DNA from: G020353115 sp964389685
Lineage (GTDB): Bacteria; Bacteroidota; Bacteroidia; Bacteroidales; VadinHA17
Length of the DNA stretch: 64,000 bases
NCBI GenBank assembly: GCA_964389685.1
Contig: CAYMFM010000015.1
Location: forward strand, 1-64,000
Reading direction: 5' to 3'
The stretch's first letter is position 1. Each line of letters begins with the position of its first letter. Below, one piece after another: positions 45,032-53,132 of this stretch. The notes under the pieces were generated by a model that was not told the origin of the DNA, made no database searches, and saw only the letters and a list, made by a program, of their open reading frames with translations. The translations under genes were made by a program, and so were the position numbers.

Positions 45032-46386
45032 TCCGCTGCATTCTGCGGATCCAACATCTCATCGATTTTTTCATTTTTCAGGATCAATAAACCCAGTCTT
45101 TCGTTTGATATCCCGTCGTGTAATCCAAAGTTGAAAACGGGTTTCCCATGAATAACATCGGAATCAAAATGCTGAAAAAAAGTGTTCGGATAGTCACGTA
45201 TTGCATCTTCCAGTTCCAGCAGATGCGAGGAAAGAATGAAGAGTGATGATTTCCATTTCATCAATCCATCGATCACAAGGATTGATCCATCATAGGCATC
45301 CTTTACATTTGTTCCTTTAAATAGTTCATCGAATATCATGAACGATTTTTCATGATTCCGGAGGCTTTCTGCGGCTTTCTTTATCCGGAGGACCTCGCTA
45401 TAGAAATAGCTGTATCCGAGGCTCAGGTTATCCGTGGTGTTCAGGCTGCTGAAGAGGCATTGGAACAGGGTCATCCGCATGGAAGTTGCAGGGACTCCCA
45501 TTCCAAGATGAGCAAGAAAAACAGCGATGCCACAAGATTTTAAAAAAGTGGTTTTCCCGGACATGTTTGGACCTGTAAGGAAAAGAAAATTACTCTTGTT
45601 ACTGAATCGGGTGGAATTACCAACGGGATTTTTTAGAAATAGATGGTATAATCCCTCGACTTCCATTTCCGGCTCGCTGGAATCGATAATCTCCGGGAAA
45701 ACAAGACCGTATTCATCATTGGCTTTTGCCATGGAGATCAATACATCCAGTTCGTAAAGAAGGGAAACCAGGTTGATTACTTCTGCCTTATGCTTCTCTC
45801 TGAATAGTTTGTCGTAGTAAATGAGCTGTGCTGCGCTCACTCCCTTATCTAACCCTTTGTGGATAATCCTTGAAAAAGGTTCAGATCCGAGAATTCGAGC
45901 CATCTCACCGGTTATTTCCAGCAACAGGGAGGGGAGATCATCTGTAGGAATCCGGGCTGAAAAATTTGAAAGCAAGGAGATAAAAACGATGGTTATCCGG
46001 GTTCCATTAAAGATGGTTTTCCGGAAATTCTTGTTCCGGATCACATCAATCAAACCTTCCAGGTAGATTGCAATTTTATGGTTACTGGATACCGGTTCTG
46101 CTTTCGAATAATAATACTGTTCGACCTGATCCATCAAATTTTTAAATGCCTTAATATCCCAGTTTTCAAACCGGTCCATGATGTATGTTATACTCGCCTG
46201 CCTGCGTACGATCTCTTCTCTGTCACAAAGCGGATTTTTGAATCTTTTTCGCAAAAATTCACCTCCTCCGGGTGTAACAGTTCTGTTTAAGAGGTCAAAT
46301 ACTGTTAAACCGGAGCCTTCACCATACATAAGCTCCAGCTCTTTTATCGTCTGGTAATCCAGATTTAACTTCTTTTCATCTGACAT
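45028..46386 (-). CDS. short MutS-family ATPase (no mismatch-recognition domain)
   Basis: The 452-residue protein keeps the MutS core (lever/clamp helices, about residues 20-240) and the ATPase domain: Walker A TGPNMSGKTTFLK, Walker B FMIFDELFKGTN and the switch His in LSSHLLELE. The N-terminal mismatch-binding and connector domains of MutS1 are absent, and there is no Smr domain. Such short MutS-related proteins are common in Bacteroidota and their substrate is unknown. It is monocistronic and convergent with the DUF1987 gene. Confidence 0.85.
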   Translation of the reverse strand: MSDEKKLNLDYQTIKELELMYGEGSGLTVFDLLNRTVTPGGGEFLRKRFKNPLCDREEIVRRQASITYIMDRFENWDIKAFKNLMDQVEQYYYSKAEPVSSNHKIAIYLEGLIDVIRNKNFRKTIFNGTRITIVFISLLSNFSARIPTDDLPSLLLEITGEMARILGSEPFSRIIHKGLDKGVSAAQLIYYDKLFREKHKAEVINLVSLLYELDVLISMAKANDEYGLVFPEIIDSSEPEMEVEGLYHLFLKNPVGNSTRFSNKSNFLFLTGPNMSGKTTFLKSCGIAVFLAHLGMGVPATSMRMTLFQCLFSSLNTTDNLSLGYSYFYSEVLRIKKAAESLRNHEKSFMIFDELFKGTNVKDAYDGSILVIDGLMKWKSSLFILSSHLLELEDAIRDYPNTFFQHFDSDVIHGKPVFNFGLHDGISNERLGLLILKNEKIDEMLDPQNAAD

Positions 46387-46466
46387 GGCCTTATGAAGTT
46401 TTCACAATATATTTCATTATTATTGATATTAAACGGAAGTTGTCCGTCATGTTGTATCGAGGGAAA

Positions 46467-46493
46467 TTGGAATAAAATTAATTTTTACATTTG
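46467..46493 (+). promoter_or_regulatory. promoter of the thioesterase-ECH-KAS III operon
   Basis: A perfect -7 box TACATTTG lies at 46486-46493 with a TTG (46467-46469) 16 bp upstream as a possible -33 core. The leader to ATG 46583 would be about 83 nt. A promoter here also argues against the short open frame at 46393-46578 being a gene. Confidence 0.5.
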
Positions 46494-46582
46494 TATTTTC
46501 ATACAAAAACTTTGGGAAAGCAAATGGGAGTTATCCTGTGACGAATTATTTCCGGCAGACAAATCATTAAATAATTAAATCT

Positions 46583-46969
46583 ATGTTTCAAAGTTTTGTT
46601 GAGGTTAGGGGATATGAGCTCGATTCATTCAACCATGTGAACAATGCGGTTTATCTCAACTATTTCGAGCATGCAAGGTGGGAGATACTGAAGGAGAAAG
46701 GACTCATTGACTTCTTCAGGAAATCAGGTAATTTTCTGGTTGTGGTTGAGACGCACATTAAATACATTAGAGAGATCAAACTTTTTGATAAACTGGTGAT
46801 CAATACATCCATTGGAAGGAAAGATCCCTATCTGATTTTTCATCATGAAATGCTTCAATCCGGTTCAAATAAAAAGGTATCAAAAGCAACTGTCAAAACG
46901 TTATTGCTGGATGAAACAAGGACACCCATTGATATGCCACAAGAGATTTTAATGATGCTTAATGGATAA
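46583..46969 (+). CDS. hot-dog acyl-CoA/acyl-ACP thioesterase (4HBT family)
   Basis: The 128-residue single hot-dog domain carries the 4HBT signature RGYELDSFNHVNNAVYLNYF, with Asp preceding the FNHVNN turn as the likely catalytic residue. It would hydrolyse an acyl thioester, either releasing or proofreading the product bound to the ACP of this locus. It is the first gene of a tightly packed operon, and its end overlaps the next gene by 8 bp. Confidence 0.9.
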   Translation: MFQSFVEVRGYELDSFNHVNNAVYLNYFEHARWEILKEKGLIDFFRKSGNFLVVVETHIKYIREIKLFDKLVINTSIGRKDPYLIFHHEMLQSGSNKKVSKATVKTLLLDETRTPIDMPQEILMMLNG

Positions 46970-47714
46970 TAAAGGACATATTCAATTTACTGTTGATGAT
47001 CCTGTTGGAATCATTACCCTGGATAATCCTCCAGAAAATTCCCTGTCTGAACCGGATTTTCTGAAGGATAGCGAGTTGGAGGATTTTCTTCATAAAAACA
47101 GGCTGAAAGGTCTTGTTTTTACAGGTAGTGGCAGGCATTTTTCTTCGGGGGCAGATCTTCAGGAATTATTTGAAATAGCCGGAAAGAAAAACCTGCTACA
47201 AACGAAAATCGAACAGGGGAAACGATTGTTACAATCAATTGAAGAATTGGATATTCCCGTTGTAGCCGCTGTTGACGGAATCTGTTTTGGAGGGGGCTTT
47301 GAAATTGCGTTAGCCTGCCATATTAGAGTTTGCGGCGAAAAAACCCTGCTTGCTTTTCCTGAAGTAAACCACAATTTGATGCCCGGCCTTGGAGGTATTC
47401 GTCGGTTATCAAAACTCCTCAAAGGAGGAGTGAGTTATGAGATGATCATTGGTGGTGATATGATTGATGCAGCAAAAGCATTGGAATTGAATATTGTGGA
47501 CCATGTTGTGGCTTCTGGTGAAACTTTATCCTATTCCGTCCATCTGTTGAAATCGATGGTTCATAATAAACCGAGGGAAGTCATTCAAGCCATTACCAGA
47601 GCGATCTATTATTGCAGGAATAAGACCGCTGAGGAAGCCTTTTTAGAAGAGACAAAACTTTTTTGTGATCTTGCCCGTAAAGAAGCAAAGCGAAGAGAAA
47701 ATGAATCAGACTGA
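46962..47714 (+). CDS. enoyl-CoA hydratase/isomerase family protein (crotonase), copy 1
   Basis: The 250-residue crotonase has the oxyanion-hole strand GRHFSSGADLQELF and the core CFGGGFEIALACHIRV. Both acidic positions of catalytic crotonases are kept: Glu in GGGFEI and Glu in FPEVNHNLMPGLGG. It is paralogous to the crotonase encoded at 48137-48832, with an AcpS-like gene between the two. It could hydrate, dehydrate or decarboxylate an acyl thioester intermediate. The two-crotonase arrangement recalls ECH1/ECH2 pairs of beta-branching cassettes, but the partner HMG synthase is not typical here. Confidence 0.88.
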   Translation: MDNKGHIQFTVDDPVGIITLDNPPENSLSEPDFLKDSELEDFLHKNRLKGLVFTGSGRHFSSGADLQELFEIAGKKNLLQTKIEQGKRLLQSIEELDIPVVAAVDGICFGGGFEIALACHIRVCGEKTLLAFPEVNHNLMPGLGGIRRLSKLLKGGVSYEMIIGGDMIDAAKALELNIVDHVVASGETLSYSVHLLKSMVHNKPREVIQAITRAIYYCRNKTAEEAFLEETKLFCDLARKEAKRRENESD

Positions 47715-47742
47715 ACTTTATCGTTGTTAATCACATGCTGCA

Positions 47743-48111
47743 GTGACTCATTCGGTTAAATATGGAAAGAAACAGGAGATCATGTTGCTTGATGAATGGC
47801 ACGAACGCTTTAACAAGAAATCTGTTCTTGAGCCATTGTTCACACCGAGGGAACTTGAGCTTTTCCCAGGTAAAGCGAATGCTGGAAGCCTTGCAGGACG
47901 ATACATTATAAAAAAACTACTGTTTACTGAGCTTCAGTACGAGGGAGATTTCAGGGAAATAGAGATATTAAACGACGATTTTGGGAAACCTGTACTCCGG
48001 TTGTCTGATCATTTGAAAGGTTGTTGCTACAACAGGGGGATACAAAACATCTGCTGTTCTATTTCGCATTCCAGGAAACGGGTAGTGGGAATGATCATCT
48101 TTGAGATATAA
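47743..48111 (+). CDS. degenerate AcpS-like phosphopantetheinyl transferase
   Basis: The 122-residue protein aligns by eye with holo-ACP synthase over FTPRELELFPGKANAGSLAGRY, the lineup EIEILNDDFGKPVLRL and the closing SISHSRKRVVGMIIF. The metal-binding Glu expected in the motif (R-F-A-A-K-E) is replaced by Lys (R53-Y-I-I-K-K58), and the N-terminal GIDIVEI strand is hard to see. It may be an inactive scaffold, a transferase with an altered metal site, or a partner of a housekeeping AcpS. Start GTG 47743 or ATG 47782. The next gene begins 25 bp after its stop, or overlaps it if a TTG at 48101 is used. Confidence 0.7.
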   Translation: MTHSVKYGKKQEIMLLDEWHERFNKKSVLEPLFTPRELELFPGKANAGSLAGRYIIKKLLFTELQYEGDFREIEILNDDFGKPVLRLSDHLKGCCYNRGIQNICCSISHSRKRVVGMIIFEI

Positions 48112-48136
48112 ATATAGGAATAACCTTATTTTAATT

Positions 48137-48832
48137 GTGGATCACTATACAACCATAGAGTGGAAAGTGGAGGAGATGATAGGACATTTGGTGCTGAACC
48201 AGCCACCAAACAATTCTATGAGCAATCTGTTTTTCAATGAACTGGGTGATCTTGTGAGGAATGTCATTCCAGATGAAAAGATCAATGCAATCCTGGTTTA
48301 CGGAAAGGGCCGGCACTTTTCCTCGGGTGCTGAATTGAAAGACCTGCTTCAAAACGTCACCGAAAATTGTTCGGATAACCCTTCAAATCAGGCAGATCAA
48401 CAACCTGATTTCTTGATTGAAAACCTGGAAACCTTTCGTTTTTTCAACAGAATGTCTATTCCTGTTATTGCTGTTATTACAGGAGTTTGCCTTGGAGCTG
48501 CTTTTGAACTGGCATTGAGCTGCCATATCCGAATTTGTTCCGAAAGAGCTGTTCTCGGATTACCGGAATCATCCTTTAATCTGCTGCCTGGCTTGGGCGG
48601 AGTGCATTATATGCTAAACTTAACCGATACTTTAAAAACATTTGAAATCGTTCTTGGAGGACATAGTTTTACCCCGCGGGAAGCACTTGCATGGGGAGTC
48701 GTGGATAAAGTGTTGGATAAAAAGGTTATACTGAACCATGCAGTGCGATTGGCAAAATTCCTGCAAGGAAAGTATAACCGGATATATTTAGAAAAACAGT
48801 TGATGGAATTTGACAAGAGCAATGAAAAATAG
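48137..48832 (+). CDS. enoyl-CoA hydratase/isomerase family protein (crotonase), copy 2
   Basis: This ~231-residue crotonase begins DHYTTIEWKVEEMIGHLVLN from GTG 48137. A TTG at 48101 is in frame but gives an unnatural N-terminus. It has GRHFSSGAELKDLL, CLGAAFELALSCHIRI and the acidic pair Glu in AAFEL and Glu in LPESSFNLLPGLGG. The Gly-Gly of copy 1 is Ala-Ala here, which narrows the pocket. It overlaps the KAS III gene by 11 bp. The pair probably acts in sequence on one ACP- or CoA-bound acyl chain. Confidence 0.85.
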   Translation: MDHYTTIEWKVEEMIGHLVLNQPPNNSMSNLFFNELGDLVRNVIPDEKINAILVYGKGRHFSSGAELKDLLQNVTENCSDNPSNQADQQPDFLIENLETFRFFNRMSIPVIAVITGVCLGAAFELALSCHIRICSERAVLGLPESSFNLLPGLGGVHYMLNLTDTLKTFEIVLGGHSFTPREALAWGVVDKVLDKKVILNHAVRLAKFLQGKYNRIYLEKQLMEFDKSNEK

Positions 48833-49937
48833 TGTGCACATTAAGCTGACAGGTACTGGCTCATATCTACCCGGGACTCCGGTAACCATTGATGAGGTGG
48901 ATTATTTTCTGGGTGAGTTGACCAGGGCGCCTGTACGAATACAAAAATGGCTGAAAAGGATGAAGCTGTTGATGAAAGAGATGCTGGAGGTGGAGTACTA
49001 TCATTTTGCCATTGACCCTGAAACCCGGGAGTTTACCGATGATAATGTGACCATGTCAGTAAAATCGGCAAGGAAAGCATTGGATATGGCCGGTCTTCGC
49101 CCGAACGATCTGGAACTGATCATTTACGGAAGTGCTCACCAGGACCAGATGCCAACCGCTTCGGTAAGAATCCAGGAAGCACTGGGAATCGATCACTGCA
49201 GCGAACTATCCATACATGCTAATTGCACTTCTGCATATAAGGGAGTAGTAGTGGCACATGACCTGTTGCAGTCTGGCAGGTATAGGAATGCTCTCATCAT
49301 CTCGTCCAGCATGTCATCCTCCGAGTTGCGTGCCGAATATTATCATCAGGAGATCCTGAAGAAAGAAGAGGTTTTTTTGCGGTACTTTTTGAGTGATGGA
49401 GCAGGGGCTATTGTATTGCAGGCAGAAAATAAGATGACCGGTGGATTTTACCTGGAAAACTCCTATATGGAATCCATCGGTGGGAAAAAACCAGCATCGA
49501 TGTTGAACCACCGTCCGGCCTATTGGATTAATCCCAGGGATGAGTATGAACAAGGATTACACCACCTCTCCCAGATGTTTAATGAGCAATTACGCGAACA
49601 TTTTCATGAGGAGGAGGGTTCTGTTTTTTACCAGGGTTTAAAACGGATGCTTACCCGTTATCCCATTGACATTCGCAAGATCCGCTTTTTCCAGGTTAAT
49701 TTTCCATCCAGGCATATTTCTGAGATTGTTCTGGAAGAGTCTGCAAACCTTGGGATTCCCAGGGATGCCTTCTATTCAAAAATGGCTTCCATGGGATACG
49801 TCGGACCTCCAATGGTATTCATCTGTATGGACAAGATCATGCGGGAAGAGGCCATGGAAAAAGGGGACCTGGTGCTCAGTTTTGTAACCGAGGTGAGTAA
49901 GTTTATGCAAGCCGGATTTACGTTTGAGTACCGTTGA
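48822..49937 (+). CDS. KAS III-like ketoacyl synthase/acyltransferase with incomplete active site
   Basis: The 371-residue thiolase-fold protein keeps the nucleophile Cys135 (SIHANCTSAYKG) and the KAS III C-terminal domain. The position of the catalytic His (HQAN in FabH) is Phe in FFQVNFPSRH, and the Asn of GNTS is replaced in MGYVGPPMVF. It therefore probably does not carry out a normal decarboxylating condensation. Acyl transfer, as in CerJ/ChlB-like proteins, or an unusual chemistry is more likely. Start ATG 48822; an upstream TTG (48810) is in frame. It is the last gene of the plus-strand operon, convergent with the ligase gene. Confidence 0.85.
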   Translation: MKNSVHIKLTGTGSYLPGTPVTIDEVDYFLGELTRAPVRIQKWLKRMKLLMKEMLEVEYYHFAIDPETREFTDDNVTMSVKSARKALDMAGLRPNDLELIIYGSAHQDQMPTASVRIQEALGIDHCSELSIHANCTSAYKGVVVAHDLLQSGRYRNALIISSSMSSSELRAEYYHQEILKKEEVFLRYFLSDGAGAIVLQAENKMTGGFYLENSYMESIGGKKPASMLNHRPAYWINPRDEYEQGLHHLSQMFNEQLREHFHEEEGSVFYQGLKRMLTRYPIDIRKIRFFQVNFPSRHISEIVLEESANLGIPRDAFYSKMASMGYVGPPMVFICMDKIMREEAMEKGDLVLSFVTEVSKFMQAGFTFEYR

Positions 49938-50023
49938 TTGACAAACCGGATGGTCCGCTTATGGGGGATATGTACTGATGGACTCCTGACGCTATACCGT
50001 AAACACTTCAGGAATGATCCTGT

Positions 50024-51376
50024 TTAGTTATTCTGTTGTTTTTTATTGTTCCTGTGGTCGATAAATTTTACCATTTTTCTTCCCGACCGGGGATTTTGTA
50101 TCTTATTGATGTAGTCAATGGATTCAAAACGAATAGCGGGAGCAACCCGCAGGTGTGCACGGAAATGATCTTTGATCTCCTTTTCAAAACCTTGAGGTAT
50201 CTGTTCACATCCGATGCGGATCAGGATTTGATCCGTACCAATCTCGTCGGTATACACCTCTACAACATAATTTACCACCTCCTTCAGGTTATCGAGAATA
50301 TCGTATAAAGCATAGGGATAGAGTGTGGTTCCTTTGAATTTGATCATCTGATTTTTTCTGCCAATAACCGGACCCAACCGCATGCTCTGACGCCCGCATG
50401 GACAGGGATCGGTATAGTGGAAACAGATATCTCCGGTCTTATAGCGTAACAGGGGCATTCCCTCCACACCGAGGGTAGTAATTGTAACTTCACCGGCCTC
50501 TCCTTCACGAACCGGGGTATCCTTCTCGTCAAGAAATTCAACAATGATTAGTTCCGGGTGATGATGACCGCCCTTTCCCTGTCCGCATTCTGTAAAAGCG
50601 GTTGACATCTCTGTGGATGCATAGGTTGAATAGAGTGCAAGGCCCCATTTTTCCTTTATTCTTGTCCCGATCGGGCCAAGTGTGAAATCAGGATTTCGGA
50701 TCGGTTCTCCAATACATACGGCCTTTTTTAATGAGGAGTTGCGATAATCTATCTTTTGCTGTTCGGCATATTCAATCAGTTTCAGAATGAATGATGGTAC
50801 ACAAACGATTGTTGTTGGGGATAGTCGTTGAACAGTATCCCACTGCAATTCCGGAATACCGCCTCCAACCCTGACAACTCCTGCTCCCAGCCTTCGGGCT
50901 CCCATCCAATAGGCCAGGCCAGCCATAAACCGTTTGTCAATGGTCAGCGCAAGCTGATAGATATCATTGGAAGAACCGTCGGCACAGGCAAAGGAGATGG
51001 CTTCATTGTACGCCAGACGATCCAGATCCTGATCGGTCATTGCCAGGGTAACGGGGTCACCAAGGGTCCCGGAAGTGGTAATGTAATCTATGATTTTTTC
51101 CTTTCCGACACAGATAAAATCCAGGTTATATAACTGCAGGTCGTTCTTTGTCGTTGGGGGAATATGCGAGAGATCTTTCAGGGTTCGGATTGCACCGATA
51201 TCCAATCCGCACTGTTTAAACAGCGCGGAGTAAAAGGCGGAGTTACCGGAAAGATAATGCAACAGATTCACCAATTTTTCAACCTGATATTTCTCAACAA
51301 CATCGGATGGTTGTTTTTCAATTTCAGGAATAAAATCCCAGCCCGGAGGCATATTGGTTATTTCATGCAGGTTCAT
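50024..51376 (-). CDS. PaaK-like adenylate-forming ligase
   Basis: The 450-residue phenylacetate-CoA-ligase-type enzyme has the P-loop-like DYITTSGTLGDPVTLAMT, the adenine-binding YSTYASTEMSTAF, MPLLRYKTGDICF with the ribose Asp, and a C-terminal domain containing GRKNQMIKFKGTTLYPYALY with the catalytic Lys region. A CPCG knuckle (DPCPCGRQ) is present as in PaaK. It would activate a carboxylic acid, perhaps an aryl or short acyl starter, for transfer to CoA or the ACP encoded upstream in the same operon. It is the last gene of the minus-strand operon. Confidence 0.88.
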   Translation of the reverse strand: MNLHEITNMPPGWDFIPEIEKQPSDVVEKYQVEKLVNLLHYLSGNSAFYSALFKQCGLDIGAIRTLKDLSHIPPTTKNDLQLYNLDFICVGKEKIIDYITTSGTLGDPVTLAMTDQDLDRLAYNEAISFACADGSSNDIYQLALTIDKRFMAGLAYWMGARRLGAGVVRVGGGIPELQWDTVQRLSPTTIVCVPSFILKLIEYAEQQKIDYRNSSLKKAVCIGEPIRNPDFTLGPIGTRIKEKWGLALYSTYASTEMSTAFTECGQGKGGHHHPELIIVEFLDEKDTPVREGEAGEVTITTLGVEGMPLLRYKTGDICFHYTDPCPCGRQSMRLGPVIGRKNQMIKFKGTTLYPYALYDILDNLKEVVNYVVEVYTDEIGTDQILIRIGCEQIPQGFEKEIKDHFRAHLRVAPAIRFESIDYINKIQNPRSGRKMVKFIDHRNNKKQQNN

Positions 51377-51394
51377 ATGATGACAATTTTAACG

Positions 51395-51799
51395 TTATTC
51401 ATCCATCAGTTTTATAACCTCCTCTTTACTTATTCTTTCCCATTGAGGATCAGTAAGCGATTCTCCATCCCAGGCGAACGTGACGCGATCAAAAGTCTCC
51501 TGATAAAAGGAGAGGGTTGAACTCGTTTTCGGCGTACGCTCGATGAATATCATACGGTTCGGATCAATCCTGTATTTCTGGCAGATCTCCTGCGCCAGAT
51601 GAGTATTCCAATTCGTTATCGATGTACCAGGGTTAGTATCATAAAATTCAGTTACCAGGATGATTGCTTTCTCTTTTTTTTTAACAATTTTCAAACCACA
51701 CAGGGAAGTGATTCCCCATTCACCCTTGAAGTGATACATTTCTTCAACAAACTGATCCTGACCTTTCATGGTGTAAAAAAAATTCACCAGGTTAAGCAT
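51395..51799 (-). CDS. uncharacterised 134-residue protein of the acyl locus
   Basis: The family is not recognised. It is a soluble mixed alpha/beta protein with KAIILVTEFYDTNPGTSITN and YRIDPNRMIFIERTP as its most regular parts, and an acidic C-terminal helix. ATG 51769 (MKGQDQFVEEM) is an alternative start. It lies between the radical SAM gene (14-bp gap) and the ligase gene (18-bp gap), so it is almost certainly co-expressed and may be an accessory or small enzyme of the same pathway. Confidence 0.7.
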   Translation of the reverse strand: MLNLVNFFYTMKGQDQFVEEMYHFKGEWGITSLCGLKIVKKKEKAIILVTEFYDTNPGTSITNWNTHLAQEICQKYRIDPNRMIFIERTPKTSSTLSFYQETFDRVTFAWDGESLTDPQWERISKEEVIKLMDE

Positions 51800-51813
51800 G
51801 CGGTTTCCTGCGA

Positions 51814-53082
51814 TTACCGTTGAATAACCCTTCCGAAACTTTTATCGGCAAGATCTCTTCTCCGGGGTTGGTAGGTACCATCATCCATCTCTTTTTCGAT
51901 TACTTTCATAATTAATGTGAACATTTTCTGCTCCTGTGTTTCATCCTTATAAAATGAATCCCAGGCATAATGGTACAATTCCTGTAACCGTTCCGGAGAC
52001 ATATGCTTTGGTTTGAAAACGACCTTACCGGCGTTGTACTCGTTCCAATCGTTACTGATAATCCGGTGTTCTTTTTTTAGATCATCATGTGCTTTGGTAT
52101 GTGGGAAGGGTGTCAACACGGTGAATTCAGCAAGATCAAGGTTAATTTCAAAAAGAAAATCGATCAACCGTTTTATGTCATCCTCGGTCTGGTTATCCAT
52201 TCCGAGCAAGATGGTCCCTTCCACTGAAATGTCAAAGTCATGGTATCGTTGTATTCTCTTTTTGATGTAGTCGGAGGTATCAAATATTGCCTGGTAAACA
52301 TACCACGCACCAGCTTGGGCAGCAAGATCCAGCACTTCGGGTTTATCTTCAATGGTATGACTGCACCAATTTTTTTTCAAGGGGATCATGGCTTTGAAGA
52401 GATCTTTTTCCCACTGTGTGTCCTGAGCGAGGGAATTATCCACAATGAAGAGCCGGTTGGTTTCAATGGTTTCCAATTCCTCGATTGACTTTTCGATCGG
52501 TCGTGGCCGGAATACTCTTCCGCCCAGAAAAGAGACGGCACATGGGTAGCAATTGAACCTGCACCCCCGCGATGCATGGAACAGGTCAACCATCTGCACT
52601 CCTTTATGGAAGTAAAGTTCCCGGGTAAGAATATCCCTGCGTGCAGGGCCTACAATGGAGACATCCAATGGCTCCTGATTCAAAAAATTATAGACTTTCT
52701 TTAACCGGTTTTGTTTGAAGTCCTCAAAGACCTGTTCCAGTCTGCCTTCTACTTCACCGAGGAATATGGAGTCGGCATGTTGCAGTGTTTCTTCAGCGTG
52801 CAACATGGTGGCGATCCCTCCGAAGATCACCTTTATTCCCCTTTTCTGGTATTCATGGGCGATCTCCCAGCCCCGTTTAAGCTGTATGGTGAGCATCATT
52901 GAAATACCAACAAAATCAGCCGGATCCTCAAAGTCAAGTGGCTGGACGTTTTCATCAATGAAATCAATCTCGACAAAATCGGGCAGGGCTGCTGCAAATA
53001 CAACCGGACCATGCGGAGGAAGATTAAAAATGGTCTGCCCCTCCAGCTTCTCCCATCGCGGATATATCAGTTTAAATTTCAT
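51814..53082 (-). CDS. B12-binding radical SAM enzyme
   Basis: The N-terminal ~140 residues look like a cobalamin-binding domain (PHGPVVFAAALPDFVEIDFI, DFVGISMMLT, KVIFGGIATML, FLGEVEG). The radical SAM barrel carries the cluster motif ASRGCRFNCYPCAVSFLG (CxxxCxxC). The C-terminal part resembles the DUF4070/hopanoid-type region. Relatives carry out methylations, ring contractions or C-C bond chemistry on lipids and polyketides. The start at 53082 (MKFKLIYPRWEKLEG) is chosen over 53100, six codons earlier. Its place beside ACP and sulfotransferase genes suggests a tailoring step. Confidence 0.88.
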   Translation of the reverse strand: MKFKLIYPRWEKLEGQTIFNLPPHGPVVFAAALPDFVEIDFIDENVQPLDFEDPADFVGISMMLTIQLKRGWEIAHEYQKRGIKVIFGGIATMLHAEETLQHADSIFLGEVEGRLEQVFEDFKQNRLKKVYNFLNQEPLDVSIVGPARRDILTRELYFHKGVQMVDLFHASRGCRFNCYPCAVSFLGGRVFRPRPIEKSIEELETIETNRLFIVDNSLAQDTQWEKDLFKAMIPLKKNWCSHTIEDKPEVLDLAAQAGAWYVYQAIFDTSDYIKKRIQRYHDFDISVEGTILLGMDNQTEDDIKRLIDFLFEINLDLAEFTVLTPFPHTKAHDDLKKEHRIISNDWNEYNAGKVVFKPKHMSPERLQELYHYAWDSFYKDETQEQKMFTLIMKVIEKEMDDGTYQPRRRDLADKSFGRVIQR

Positions 53083-53132
53083 ACTGCTTCTACTTTTCAT
53101 AAACTCTTTCCATTCCGTGTATCACGATTCGG

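Noticed and set aside
46393..46578. 61-codon frame with a hydrophobic, Cys-containing N-terminus that looks like a small lipoprotein
   Set aside because: It overlaps a good promoter (TACATTTG at 46486-46493) for the thioesterase operon, has unusual AT-rich codons and no recognisable body after the signal-like start.
46583..49937. Full polyketide beta-branching (HCS) cassette
   Set aside because: Two crotonases and an ACP are present, but the thiolase-fold protein is KAS III-like without HMG-synthase features, and no KS decarboxylase is visible. Kept only as an analogy.
49985..50014. Terminator between the two convergent acyl operons
   Set aside because: Only a 5-bp stem (CCTGA/TCAGG) with a long loop and no T-tract.
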